Shown: one piece after another, positions 26,112 through 34,512 of the stretch
Layout: the number at the start of each line of letters is the position of its first letter
Position numbering within the stretch: the stretch's first letter is position 1
Source of the DNA: Alphaproteobacteria bacterium
GTDB taxonomy: Bacteria > Pseudomonadota > Alphaproteobacteria > Reyranellales > Reyranellaceae
Reading direction: 5' to 3'
NCBI GenBank assembly: GCA_016869975.1
Contig: VGCZ01000027.1
Coordinates: forward strand, 1-64,000
DNA length: 64,000 bases
Translations under genes and position numbers: made by a program
Notes under the pieces: model-generated
Seen by the model: only the letters and a program-made list of their open reading frames with translations
Databases searched by the model: none
What the model was told of the DNA's origin: nothing

Positions 26112-27095
26112 ATGCGCGCGGTGTTGTGCGAACAACTGGGCGATCCTTCTGTCCTGAAGATTGTCGACCTGCCGGCGCCGACGCCGGGCAAGGGCGAAGT
26201 GTTGGTGCGCGTGCGTGCGGCAGCGATGAATTTTCCCGACGTGCTGATGGTGGCCGGCGGCTATCAGCACAAGCCCGCGCTGCCGTTCACGCCAGGCATG
26301 GAAGCGGCCGGCGAGATACTCGTGCTGGGCGAAGGCGTCACCGGTTGGTCGGTCGGCGACAAGGTGATTTTCGGCAAGCGGCCGGGCGCCTTCGCCGAGC
26401 AGGTCGCGGTGCCGGTGAGCGGGCTTGCGATGAAGGTGCCGGAGGGCTGGTCGTTCGCCGAGGGCGCGGCGTTCCGGGTCGGCGCGCAGACCGCTTATCA
26501 CGGCGTGGTCCATCGCGCGGCGTTGAAGCGAGGCGAGACGTTGCTGGTGCATGGTGCGACCGGTGGCGTCGGGCTCGCCGCCGTTCAGCTCGGCAAGCAT
26601 CTCGGCGCGACGGTGATCGCGACCGGCGGCGACGATGAGAAGTTGAAGGTCGTGCGCAGCTATGGCGGCGCCGATCATGTCGTGAACTATCGCACCGCCG
26701 ATTTCGTCGCCGTGGTGAAGGAGATCACCAAGGGCCGCGGCGCCGACGTGATCTACGATCCGGTCGGCGGCGACGTGCTGGAGAAGTCGGTGCGCTGCGC
26801 GGCGTTCGGCGCGCGGCTGGCAGTGATCGGCTTCACCTCGGGCGGACCGTCGAAGCTGATGAGCAACCACATCCTGATAAAATGCCTCACCGTGCTGGGT
26901 GTACGCGCGGGCGAGGCGGCGCGTTACGATCCGCGCTATGCCGAGGACTACAAGGTGACGATGCCCAAGCTCGCCGCCCAGGGCGTGATGCGCCCGCATA
27001 TCTCGCATCGACTGCCGATGGAGCGCGTGGCCGACGCCATGCGCCTGCTGCTCGATCGCAAGGTGGTCGGCAAGGCCGTGCTGGAGTTTCCATGA
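26112..27095 (+). CDS. NADPH:quinone oxidoreductase (zinc-free MDR family)
   Basis: Medium-chain reductase, 327 residues. It starts MRAVLCEQLGDPSVLKIVDL. The groove residues are in AAMNFPDVLMVAGGYQ, and the Rossmann motif HGATGGVGLAAVQLG lies near residue 142. It ends with a conserved KVVGKAVLEF. It lacks the structural-zinc cysteines of alcohol dehydrogenases, fitting the quinone oxidoreductase/enoyl reductase branch. ATG 26112 gives the usual family start. The stop overlaps the next gene's start (ATGA), so the three genes from here to 28902 form a coupled operon. The substrate is unknown. Confidence 0.92.
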   Translation: MRAVLCEQLGDPSVLKIVDLPAPTPGKGEVLVRVRAAAMNFPDVLMVAGGYQHKPALPFTPGMEAAGEILVLGEGVTGWSVGDKVIFGKRPGAFAEQVAVPVSGLAMKVPEGWSFAEGAAFRVGAQTAYHGVVHRAALKRGETLLVHGATGGVGLAAVQLGKHLGATVIATGGDDEKLKVVRSYGGADHVVNYRTADFVAVVKEITKGRGADVIYDPVGGDVLEKSVRCAAFGARLAVIGFTSGGPSKLMSNHILIKCLTVLGVRAGEAARYDPRYAEDYKVTMPKLAAQGVMRPHISHRLPMERVADAMRLLLDRKVVGKAVLEFP

Positions 27096-28063
27096 GTTCC
27101 GCAAAGCTGACGGTCGCGCGCCTGAAGACGGAGCTGGCGCTGCCGGTGATCTGTGCGCCGATGTTCCTGATCTCCGGTCCCGACCTCGTGGTCGCGGCGT
27201 GCAAGGCCGGCATTGTCGGCTCGTTTCCGCTCTTCAATCGGCGCACGACCGCCGATCTGATCGTCTGGTTCGATGAAATCGTCGCACGGCTCGACGAGGC
27301 GCGGCGCGCCGATCCCTCGGCCTACATCGCGCCGTGGTCGGCCAACATCAATACCCACACCAGCAACCCGCGCTTCGCCGAGGATCTCGAGCTGATCGTG
27401 CGCTATCGCGTGCCTGTTGTGATCTCAGCGCTGGGCAGTCCCAAGCGCATCGTCGAGCCGGTGCACGCCTATGGCGGGCTGGTGATCGCCGACGCCGCCA
27501 GCCCGGCGCTGGCGCGCAAGGCGGCCGATTTCGGCGTCGACGGTCTGGGGCTGATCGCGTCGGGCTCGGGCGGCCATACCGGCTCGGTCTCGCCCATCGC
27601 CTTCGTGCGCGAAGTGCGGCGCTGGTGGGATGGCGCGATCGTGCTGGGCGGCGCGATCGGCGACGCTGTCGGCATTCGCGCCGCCGAGGTGCTGGGCGCC
27701 GACTTGGCCTATATGGGCACGCGCTTCATCCCGACGCCGGAGAGCCTGGCCGAGCCCGAGCACAAGCGCATGATTATCGAGAGCGGCATCGACGATCTGA
27801 TCATCAGCAACGCGCTGACCGGCGCCACGGCGAGCTGGCTGAGGCCCAGCCTGATCGCGGTCGGCCTCGATCCCAAGACCTTGAAGCCGCGCGAGGACGG
27901 CTATCGCTATCGCGGCCTGCTGGGCGACGAGCCCAAGCCGTGGAAGGGCATCTTCAGCGCCGGCCAGGGCATCGGCTCGATCGATCGCGTCGAGACCGTG
28001 GCCGACATCGTCGGCGCGCTGAAGCGCGACTATCACCAACGCTACAACGGGAGCGGCGCATGA
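27092..28063 (+). CDS. Nitronate monooxygenase-like flavoprotein
   Basis: FMN-dependent TIM-barrel enzyme of the 2-nitropropane dioxygenase/NMO family, 323 residues. It has ALPVICAPMFLISGPDLV near residue 14, the glycine-rich phosphate-binding loop GLIASGSGGHTGSVSP with the family histidine, and LGGAIGDAVG followed by MGTRFIPTPES. Class members oxidise nitronates or act as enoyl reductases, so the exact reaction is open. The start overlaps the preceding quinone oxidoreductase stop and its stop overlaps the next SDR start, both as ATGA. Confidence 0.9.
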   Translation: MSSAKLTVARLKTELALPVICAPMFLISGPDLVVAACKAGIVGSFPLFNRRTTADLIVWFDEIVARLDEARRADPSAYIAPWSANINTHTSNPRFAEDLELIVRYRVPVVISALGSPKRIVEPVHAYGGLVIADAASPALARKAADFGVDGLGLIASGSGGHTGSVSPIAFVREVRRWWDGAIVLGGAIGDAVGIRAAEVLGADLAYMGTRFIPTPESLAEPEHKRMIIESGIDDLIISNALTGATASWLRPSLIAVGLDPKTLKPREDGYRYRGLLGDEPKPWKGIFSAGQGIGSIDRVETVADIVGALKRDYHQRYNGSGA

Positions 28064-28902
28064 GCGGCAGACTGGCCGGCAAGGTCGCGATGATCACCGG
28101 TGCCGCCAGCGGCATCGGCAAGCGCACCGCCGAGCGCTTCATCGCCGAGGGCGCCAAGGTGCTGCTCACCGACATCCAGGACGCCAAGGGCGAGGAGGTC
28201 GCCAAGTCGCTGGGCGGCAGCGCCGCCTATCGCCGCGCCGACGTCACGCGCGAGGAGGACATCGCGGCGGCCGTCGCCGAGGCCGGTCGGCGCTTCGGGC
28301 CGCTCGACATCCTGCTCAGCAACGCCGGCATCCGGGGACAGGGCGCGACCCCGATCGAGCAGCTCGACATGGCGGCGTGGGATCGCGCGATGGCCGTGCT
28401 GCTGCGCTCGGTGGTCTACGGCGCCAAGCACGCCGCCGCCGTGATGAAGCCCCGGCGCAGCGGCAGCATCGTCAACCTCGCCAGCGCCGCCGGGCTCGTG
28501 GCTGGCGCCACGCCGCACGACTACTCCACCGCCAAGGGCGCGGTGGTGCATTTCACCAAGGGCCTGGCGCTGGAGCTGGGCGAGTTCGGCATCCGCGCCA
28601 ACGCGGTGTGCCCTGGTTACACCATCACGCCGATGGTGCTGGAGGGCCTCGGCATCGGCGCGCAGGCGATCGAGGCCGAGCCGGCGAAGGTCGACGCCGC
28701 TTTCGCCGCCGTTCATCCAATCCCGCGTGTCGGCCGCGTCGGGGACATCGCCGATACGATCCTCTTCCTCGCCAGCGACGAGTCACGCTTCGTCAACGGT
28801 CAGGCGATCGGCGTAGATGGCGGATTGTCGGCCGGCGCGCATTGGAGCGGCCATCGCGGCAAGATGGCCGGCATCCGCACCAGCCTGGCGGCCGACGGTT
28901 AG
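28060..28902 (+). CDS. SDR family oxidoreductase
   Basis: Short-chain dehydrogenase, 280 residues, with TGAASGIG near residue 13, an Asp-Ile-Gln segment (LLTDIQ) suggesting NAD preference, and NAG. The catalytic serine is in NLASAAG and the intact YxxxK is HDYSTAKGA. The family-like C-terminus is VNGQAIGVDGG. Unlike the SDR at 13554 it has a complete catalytic set. It is translationally coupled to the NMO-like gene, suggesting that the three enzymes act on one substrate series, perhaps an alpha,beta-unsaturated or nitro compound. That is inference. Confidence 0.93.
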   Translation: MSGRLAGKVAMITGAASGIGKRTAERFIAEGAKVLLTDIQDAKGEEVAKSLGGSAAYRRADVTREEDIAAAVAEAGRRFGPLDILLSNAGIRGQGATPIEQLDMAAWDRAMAVLLRSVVYGAKHAAAVMKPRRSGSIVNLASAAGLVAGATPHDYSTAKGAVVHFTKGLALELGEFGIRANAVCPGYTITPMVLEGLGIGAQAIEAEPAKVDAAFAAVHPIPRVGRVGDIADTILFLASDESRFVNGQAIGVDGGLSAGAHWSGHRGKMAGIRTSLAADG

Positions 28903-28969
28903 CCAATTTCAACAGACATACGAAAAAACCCCGCGCGGTGTTTCCCACGAAACAGTGGGGATCGCCGTC

Positions 28970-29689
28970 ATGGCGGAATATTCGCGCATCAAACGCGAAG
29001 CGGGGGACAAGATGGGTGACTATTCGAGCTGCTGGTTCGGGGTCGGCTTCAAGGGCGGCTTCTCACTGGGGCCGGGGTTCGAGGACGTCGAAGGCTTCAT
29101 GTTCAACGTCGGCGATCCGAGCGCGTATTTCTGGTGCGGCGTCAGCAGCCTGCGAGTCGGCATGGGCCTGGGCGGCTCGGTCGGCCTGACCTTGATGATG
29201 CTGACCGGCTGCCCCGACGTGAAGAAGATGAACAAACGGCAGATCACCGATTGGGGCATCGACCTGTCGATCGGCGCCAAGTGGAGCACGCTGATCGGCT
29301 GCGTGAAGCACTGGGACAAGTACAAGGCGCTCGCCGAGTGGGGAAAGGCGCAGGACAACATCCTCAATCCCAAACGGGTCGACCTGATGAACCAGATCTT
29401 CAACAACGGCAAGTCGGCGTATCAGGGCTTCACGTCGAAGGAACCGGAGCTGCTGACCGTTGACCTACCGGCGAGCTTCGGACTCGAAGCGTCGGCCTCC
29501 TACAAGCTCGGCACGTTCCGAGTCTACAGCGAGACCGAGGGCTGGAGCCGTCGCGCGCGCTACGTCCAGGAACTCAAGCCCTCCGACTACGCCGGCCAGA
29601 CCTACACCAACCCGTCCGGCCAGAAGATCGGCACTTTCGCCAGCGACGGCGCGCTGATGATGAAGGGCGGACGCATCCCCGTGAAGTGA
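28970..29689 (+). CDS. Hypothetical glycine-rich protein
   Basis: Not recognised. The 239-residue product has no signal peptide. Its first half is rich in Gly, aromatic residues and cysteine (SSCWFGVGFKGGFSLGPGF, YFWCGVSSLRVGMGLGG), with an alternating pattern suggestive of beta-strands. The second half has a helical segment (KYKALAEWGKAQDNIL) and another strand-like part ending TLMM...GGRIPVK-like. Start ATG 28970 has GTGGGG nine bases upstream. It stands alone between the SDR gene and convergent OmpA-like gene. Confidence 0.6.
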   Translation: MAEYSRIKREAGDKMGDYSSCWFGVGFKGGFSLGPGFEDVEGFMFNVGDPSAYFWCGVSSLRVGMGLGGSVGLTLMMLTGCPDVKKMNKRQITDWGIDLSIGAKWSTLIGCVKHWDKYKALAEWGKAQDNILNPKRVDLMNQIFNNGKSAYQGFTSKEPELLTVDLPASFGLEASASYKLGTFRVYSETEGWSRRARYVQELKPSDYAGQTYTNPSGQKIGTFASDGALMMKGGRIPVK

Positions 29690-29704
29690 ACGCCGCTCTC
29701 TGGC

Positions 29705-30142
29705 CTAGCGATTGAACACGATCGAGACGCGCCGGTCGGCCTTGTTGCGATCAACGTCGCCGAAGTTGAAGCGGCCGTACGCTTCGCCACCGGTGTCCAT
29801 GATGATGTTATTGGCCGAGAAGCCGTCGCTGACCAGGAGGTTGGCGACGGTGCGCGCGCGGGCCAGGCCGAGTCGCTTGTTGGCGGCTGGGTCGCCCACC
29901 TTGTCGGCGAAGCCGACCAGGCAAATCTGGGTGACGTAGATGTCCTTGGCCTGCTTGGCGCGCTTGCGCACCTCGGCGATCTGCTGTTGATCGAGCACCG
30001 ACTTGCCGAAGTCGAAATAGACGTTGTAGGGGCCGGGATACGGCGTGCCGCCCAGGCGCGGCGGGCACACACCAATGGTCTGTGCGACGCTCGGCGCCGC
30101 GACAGAAAGGGCGACCGCGACGGCGGCCAAGATTGAGCTCAT
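29705..30142 (-). CDS. Small OmpA-family protein
   Basis: A 145-residue protein with a signal peptide (MSSILAAVAVALSVAAPSVAQ) and a single OmpA/MotB-like peptidoglycan-binding domain. It has VYFDFGKSVLDQQQIAEV, then LVGFADKVGDPAANKRLGLARARTV, then ADRRVSIVF. It has no membrane barrel or lipobox, so it is a free periplasmic version. The start at 30142 is selected because the signal peptide begins there; the basic sequence further upstream is out-of-frame noise. It follows the Pro-rich secreted protein gene by about 55 nt. Confidence 0.85.
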   Translation of the reverse strand: MSSILAAVAVALSVAAPSVAQTIGVCPPRLGGTPYPGPYNVYFDFGKSVLDQQQIAEVRKRAKQAKDIYVTQICLVGFADKVGDPAANKRLGLARARTVANLLVSDGFSANNIIMDTGGEAYGRFNFGDVDRNKADRRVSIVFNR

Positions 30143-30197
30143 GCGGCGCAAAGGCACCTCCCTCGAACGCTCCAGTGGGGCGCCGGCGCTCGCGACC

Positions 30198-30560
30198 TCA
30201 GGTCGTCGGCCTCGATGCCGGCTTTGCCTTCGTGGTGGTTCTTGGTGGCGATTTGACGGCCTTCCGGGCCGGACCGGACGCCACAAGGGTCGTCGGCTTG
30301 GCTTTGACGGGCGTCGGCTTGGCCACGGCCGGCGGCGCCTTGGTCTGCGGCTTGGCGGTCGGCGCGACCGGCGGCGCGATCGGCGGCGCGACACCCTGGG
30401 TCACGGCGGAGGGCCGGGGGCCGGGCTTGGTGAGATCCAGCGTCTGCAACGGCGGCGCGGCCTGGCCCGGCTCCAGGCCTCGGGCATGCGACGCTTGCGT
30501 GGCCAGAACGAGCCCCATCAGACCAAGGGCCAAAAGAACACAAATCGAACGTGCTTTCAT
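30198..30560 (-). CDS. Secreted Pro/Ala/Lys-rich low-complexity protein
   Basis: A 120-residue product with a signal peptide (MKARSICVLLALGLMGLVLA...SHARG). The mature chain is dominated by Pro, Ala, Lys and Thr (for example PPIAPPVAPTAKPQTKAPPA). It looks like an extended periplasmic or cell-wall linker. No domain is recognised. A good promoter precedes it at 30645-30673, and the OmpA-like gene follows, suggesting a shared envelope role. Confidence 0.7.
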   Translation of the reverse strand: MKARSICVLLALGLMGLVLATQASHARGLEPGQAAPPLQTLDLTKPGPRPSAVTQGVAPPIAPPVAPTAKPQTKAPPAVAKPTPVKAKPTTLVASGPARKAVKSPPRTTTKAKPASRPTT

Positions 30561-30644
30561 GTCTCCGCTCCCCGGGGGTGGGATTGGCCGGCGGCGGCGC
30601 CTTGAGGCTGCCTGTCCATTCTTGTTCGCCGGGAGATTAGCCGC

Positions 30645-30673
30645 ATTATCCCGCGAACCCGGCACGGGGGCAA
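30645..30673 (-). promoter_or_regulatory. Putative promoter for the secreted-protein/OmpA pair
   Basis: On the minus strand TTGCCC (30673-30668) and GATAAT (30650-30645) are 17 bp apart, a strong match for this genome. Transcription would start near 30638, about 77 nt before the ATG at 30560. Confidence 0.6.
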
Positions 30674-30793
30674 TCATTTCATCAGGTTGCGGGCGATTTC
30701 TCAGTTTGCGCCAAGGCGCTTCTCGTGCGACGGAAGCTCCGTGAGCCCGCCTTGCCGCTTTTCTGCCGGAAAACTTCGCTTACATTTGCCATC

Positions 30794-31408
30794 ATGCGCA
30801 CACAGCCCTTCTTCCTCCGCCGTGCCGGCGTCCTTGCGGCCTCGGCCATCGGCCTTTCGGCGCTCCTGTTCCTAACCATCGCCGGCGCCCAAGCGCAGGA
30901 TCGTAGCCGGGGCAAGCAACGCAGCATTCCCTACGTGTCGATTACCAAGAAGGACGGCACCACCCGTTACTTCGAGACGAACGCGATTCCGCTGCTGATC
31001 AACAAGGCGTGCTTTGGCTGGCGCATGTGGCTGGGCGGGCCTGACCGCAGCGTGCAGATGGTCGAGGTGTTGCAGACCTCGCAGCCGGCCAAGGACGTGA
31101 TCGCCGGGCCGGAAACCGAGGTCAATCCCGAGAAGACGCGAGCCACCACACGCATGCGCGAGATGGTGCGCGACGGCTTCATGCAGCGGTCGTGGTGCAT
31201 CATCGAGGGCGACCCGCCGGGCACCTATACCTATCACATCACCATCGACGGCGAGCCGCGTGGCGAGTTCGTGTTCTGCGCCATCGAGGTGCCGAGCCAG
31301 GACGAGAACACCGATCCCACCGAGCTGAACTGCCCCAACAAGTTCCAGTCGGTCGAGGATCCGCGGGCGCGCCCGACCATCGTCGCCGGCGCGGCGCAGG
31401 GCCGGTGA
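30794..31408 (+). CDS. Secreted four-cysteine protein, paralogue B
   Basis: Paralogue of the protein at 11405-11959; function unknown. The 204-residue product has a signal peptide (AGVLAASAIGLSALLFLTIAGAQAQ) and cysteines at 73, 135, 162 and 180. The intervals are 62, 27 and 18, against 60, 27 and 17 in paralogue A. Shared landmarks are ETNAIPLLINKACFGW, GGPDRSVQMVE, RSWCI, GDPPGTY and a final Cys before the tail. Two conserved disulphides are likely. ATG 30794 is chosen for the signal peptide. Its stop overlaps gpmI (TGATG). Confidence 0.8.
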   Translation: MRTQPFFLRRAGVLAASAIGLSALLFLTIAGAQAQDRSRGKQRSIPYVSITKKDGTTRYFETNAIPLLINKACFGWRMWLGGPDRSVQMVEVLQTSQPAKDVIAGPETEVNPEKTRATTRMREMVRDGFMQRSWCIIEGDPPGTYTYHITIDGEPRGEFVFCAIEVPSQDENTDPTELNCPNKFQSVEDPRARPTIVAGAAQGR

Positions 31409-33000
31409 TGCCCGCCGCCAACGAGTCGGCGCCCCGTCCCGTCGTGCTGTGCATCCTCGACGGCTGGGGCCATCGCCCCGAAACAGCCGACAACGCGGTC
31501 GCGGCGGCGCGCAAGCCGAACTTCGATCGCCTGGTCGCGACCTGTCCCCAGGGGCTGATCGACGCCTCCGAGCTCTATGTCGGTCTGCCATCGGGCCAGA
31601 TGGGCAATTCCGAGGTCGGCCACATGAATCTCGGTGGCGGCCGGGTCGTCATGCAGGACCTGCCGCGCATCGACCAGGCGATCCAGGACGGCTCGCTGGC
31701 CGCCAATCCCGAGCTGCTGGCCTTCATCGACAAGCTGAAAGCGTCCAGGGGCACCTGCCACCTGATGGGCCTGATGTCGCCGGGCGGCGTGCACAGCCAC
31801 CAGGACCAGATCGCCGCGCTGGCCAACATCGTCGCCGCTTCGGGCGTGCCGGTCACCGTGCACGCCTTCCTCGATGGCCGCGACGCGCCGCCCCGCAGCG
31901 CCCGCGGCTATCTCGCCGCCTTCGCCCAGTCGCTGAAGCCTGGCCTGCCAATCCGCATCGGCACGGTGGACGGCCGCTTCTACGCCATGGACCGCGACAA
32001 GCGCTGGGACCGCGTCACCAAGGCCTACGAGACACTGGTCGACGCCAAGGGTGAGCGCGCGGCGACGCCTGACGAGGCGGTCGCCCAGGGCTATGCCGCC
32101 GATCTCACCGACGAGTTCGTCCTGCCCACGTCGATCGGCGACTACGCCGGCATGAAGGATGGCGACGGCGTACTGATGGGCAATTTCCGCGCCGATCGCG
32201 CGCGCGAGATGCTGACGGCGCTGCTCGATCCCATGTTCGACGGCTTCAACCGCGGCCGGCTGGTGTCGTTTGCCGCGGCGCTTGGCCTGGTCGAGTATTC
32301 GACCGCGCTCAACGCCTTCCTCGGCACGCTGTTCCCGTCGATGTCCGTGACGATGGGCCTGGGCGAGACGGTGTCGCGCGCCGGGCGCACGCAATTGCGC
32401 ATCGCCGAGACCGAGAAGTACGCGCACGTCACGTTCTTCTTCAACGGCGGCGAGGAGCGGGTTTTCGACGGCGAGGAGCGCATTCTCGTGCAGTCGCCCA
32501 AGGTCGCGACCTACGACCTGAAGCCGGAGATGAGCGCCCTCGAGGTCACCGACAGGCTGGTCGAGGCGATCGACTCGAAAAGGTTCGACCTGGTCGTGGT
32601 CAACTACGCCAACGCCGACCAGGTCGGCCACAGCGGCGTCTTCGCCGCCGCCGTGCGGGCCGTCGAGACGGTCGATGCCTGCCTCGGCCGTCTTATGGAG
32701 GCGGTCCGGCGCGTCGGCGGCTGCCTGTTCGTCACCGCCGATCACGGCAATGTCGAGCAGATGTTCGACGCCGAGACCGGTCAGCCGCACACCCAGCACA
32801 CGCTCAACCGCGTGCCGGCTCTGCTCTATAACGGCCCGGCCGAGATCCGCTCGCTGGCCGACGGCCGGCTGGCCGACGTCGCGCCGACCGTGTTGCGCTT
32901 GATGGGCCTGGCCCAGCCGGCCGAGATGACCGGCGCCTCGCTGCTGCGCACGACGCCGCGCATACCGGTCCTGCCAGTCCCCACGGCGGCGGTCGCGTGA
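31408..33000 (+). CDS. gpmI: 2,3-bisphosphoglycerate-independent phosphoglycerate mutase
   Basis: Manganese-dependent interconversion of 3- and 2-phosphoglycerate in glycolysis. The 530-residue product has CILDGWGHRP with metal-binding Asp18. The phosphoserine loop PSGQMGNSEVGHMNLG carries the nucleophile Ser68, and VHAFLDGRDAPPRS and VTADHGNVEQM are also present. The length is normal. ATG 31408 overlaps the preceding stop codon. In many alphaproteobacteria gpmI follows rlmH directly; here about 18 kb of other genes lies between. Confidence 0.95.
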   Translation: MPAANESAPRPVVLCILDGWGHRPETADNAVAAARKPNFDRLVATCPQGLIDASELYVGLPSGQMGNSEVGHMNLGGGRVVMQDLPRIDQAIQDGSLAANPELLAFIDKLKASRGTCHLMGLMSPGGVHSHQDQIAALANIVAASGVPVTVHAFLDGRDAPPRSARGYLAAFAQSLKPGLPIRIGTVDGRFYAMDRDKRWDRVTKAYETLVDAKGERAATPDEAVAQGYAADLTDEFVLPTSIGDYAGMKDGDGVLMGNFRADRAREMLTALLDPMFDGFNRGRLVSFAAALGLVEYSTALNAFLGTLFPSMSVTMGLGETVSRAGRTQLRIAETEKYAHVTFFFNGGEERVFDGEERILVQSPKVATYDLKPEMSALEVTDRLVEAIDSKRFDLVVVNYANADQVGHSGVFAAAVRAVETVDACLGRLMEAVRRVGGCLFVTADHGNVEQMFDAETGQPHTQHTLNRVPALLYNGPAEIRSLADGRLADVAPTVLRLMGLAQPAEMTGASLLRTTPRIPVLPVPTAAVA

Positions 33001-33042
33001 GGAGCACGCCGCTCACGAGTTCGCGCGCCCTGCCTGCCGGCC

Positions 33043-33071
33043 TTGAGGGGACACCGGTCGCGCTGTAGTTT
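33043..33071 (+). promoter_or_regulatory. Weak putative promoter before ctpA
   Basis: TTGAGG (33043-33048) and TAGTTT (33066-33071) are 17 bp apart in the 123-bp gpmI-ctpA gap. The -10 match is poor; the gap size and position are the main support. Confidence 0.3.
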
Positions 33072-33123
33072 TCGCCCCAGAACCTTCACGTCCCGGTCAT
33101 CGGGCAAAGGTGGATCAAAGCCC

Positions 33124-34491
33124 ATGACACTCCGTCGTTTGACGGCCGCCACGGCGGTCGCCCTTTTCCTCACCGTTCCCGCCGCTTTCGCCCAGACCAA
33201 GGCGCCCGACGACAAGGGCAAGCCGCGTCAGGACCGCAGCGAGATCTACCAGCAGCTCAACCTGTTCGGCGACGTGCTAGAGCGGGTGCGCAACGACTAC
33301 GTCGAGCCGCCCAACGAGAAGGATCTGATCGAGAACGCCATCAACGGCATGCTGTCCTCGCTCGATCCGCACTCCTCCTACATGAACCCGAAATCGTTCC
33401 GGGACATGCAGGTGCAGACGCGCGGCGAGTTCGGCGGGCTGGGCATCGAAGTCACCATGGAGAACGGCGTCGTCAAGGTCGTCTCGCCGATCGACGACAC
33501 GCCCGCGGCCAAGGCCGGCCTGCAGCCCGGCGACCTGATCGTCACGCTCGACGGCCAGCCGGTGATGGGTCTCACCCTGCAGGAGGCCGTCGAGAAGATG
33601 CGCGGCCGGGTCGACACCACGATCAAGCTGGGCGTCCGTCGTGCCGGCCGGGATCCCTTCGAGGTCACCCTGACGCGCGCCGTGATCAAGGTCCGCTCGG
33701 TGCGCGCGCGCGTCGAGGGCGGCGACATCGGCTATATCCGCATCACCTCGTTCACAGAGCAGACCACCGCCGGCCTTCAGGAAGCGCTCAGCAACTTCAA
33801 GAAGGAGCTGGGCGCCAAGTGGAAGGGCGTCGTGCTCGACCTGCGCAACAACCCGGGCGGCCTGCTTGACCAGTCGATCTCGGTGTCCGACGCTTTCCTC
33901 GACCGCGGCGAGATCGTCTCGACGCGTGCGCGCAAGACCGAGGACGTGCAGCGCTGGGAGGCCAAGCCTGGCGATCTCGCCGAGGGTCGGCCGGTCGTGA
34001 TCCTGATCAATGGCGGCTCCGCCTCGGCCTCGGAGATCGTCGCCGGCGCGCTGCAGGACCACAAGCGCGCGATCGTCATGGGCACGCGTTCGTTCGGCAA
34101 GGGATCGGTGCAGTCCATCATGCCGGTGAGCGGCGGCGGCGCGATCCGCCTGACCACGGCGCTCTACTACACGCCCTCGGGCCGCTCGATCCAGAAGGAC
34201 GGCATCAAGCCGGATATCGAGGTCGAGCAGTCGAAGATCGAGACCATCCGTACGCAGGACCGCATTCGCGAGGAGAACCTGCGCGGCTCGATCAACAATC
34301 CGCGCGGCAGGCCCGACGGCGCGGCGCCGGCCAAGCCCCCGGCCGACGCGGCCAAGCCGGATGCGGGCAAGCCCGACGAGGCCAAGCCAGGCGAAGGCCA
34401 GCCGCCGGCTGAGCAGGCCATCGACTACCAGCTGCTGCGCGCGCTCGACCTGGTTCGCGGGATCGCGCTTTACGGCAACCGCGACAAGTGA
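33124..34491 (+). CDS. ctpA: Carboxy-terminal processing protease (S41)
   Basis: Periplasmic serine protease, 455 residues. The signal peptide is at residues 1-23, and an N-terminal helical region contains NAINGMLSSLDPHSSYM. The PDZ domain lies at about 90-185 (GEFGGLGIEV, PAAKAGLQPGDLIV). The S41 core has LDLRNNPGGLL, the catalytic-serine segment GGSASASEI (298-304 or so) and Lys326 in TRSFGKGSVQ. A Pro/Ala/Lys-rich stretch follows (near 400-435). It precedes the divergent deacetylase and rppH genes, a conserved alphaproteobacterial order linked to cell-wall remodelling. Confidence 0.94.
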   Translation: MTLRRLTAATAVALFLTVPAAFAQTKAPDDKGKPRQDRSEIYQQLNLFGDVLERVRNDYVEPPNEKDLIENAINGMLSSLDPHSSYMNPKSFRDMQVQTRGEFGGLGIEVTMENGVVKVVSPIDDTPAAKAGLQPGDLIVTLDGQPVMGLTLQEAVEKMRGRVDTTIKLGVRRAGRDPFEVTLTRAVIKVRSVRARVEGGDIGYIRITSFTEQTTAGLQEALSNFKKELGAKWKGVVLDLRNNPGGLLDQSISVSDAFLDRGEIVSTRARKTEDVQRWEAKPGDLAEGRPVVILINGGSASASEIVAGALQDHKRAIVMGTRSFGKGSVQSIMPVSGGGAIRLTTALYYTPSGRSIQKDGIKPDIEVEQSKIETIRTQDRIREENLRGSINNPRGRPDGAAPAKPPADAAKPDAGKPDEAKPGEGQPPAEQAIDYQLLRALDLVRGIALYGNRDK

Positions 34492-34512
34492 CGTGAAGGC
34501 CGGAGGCGACCG

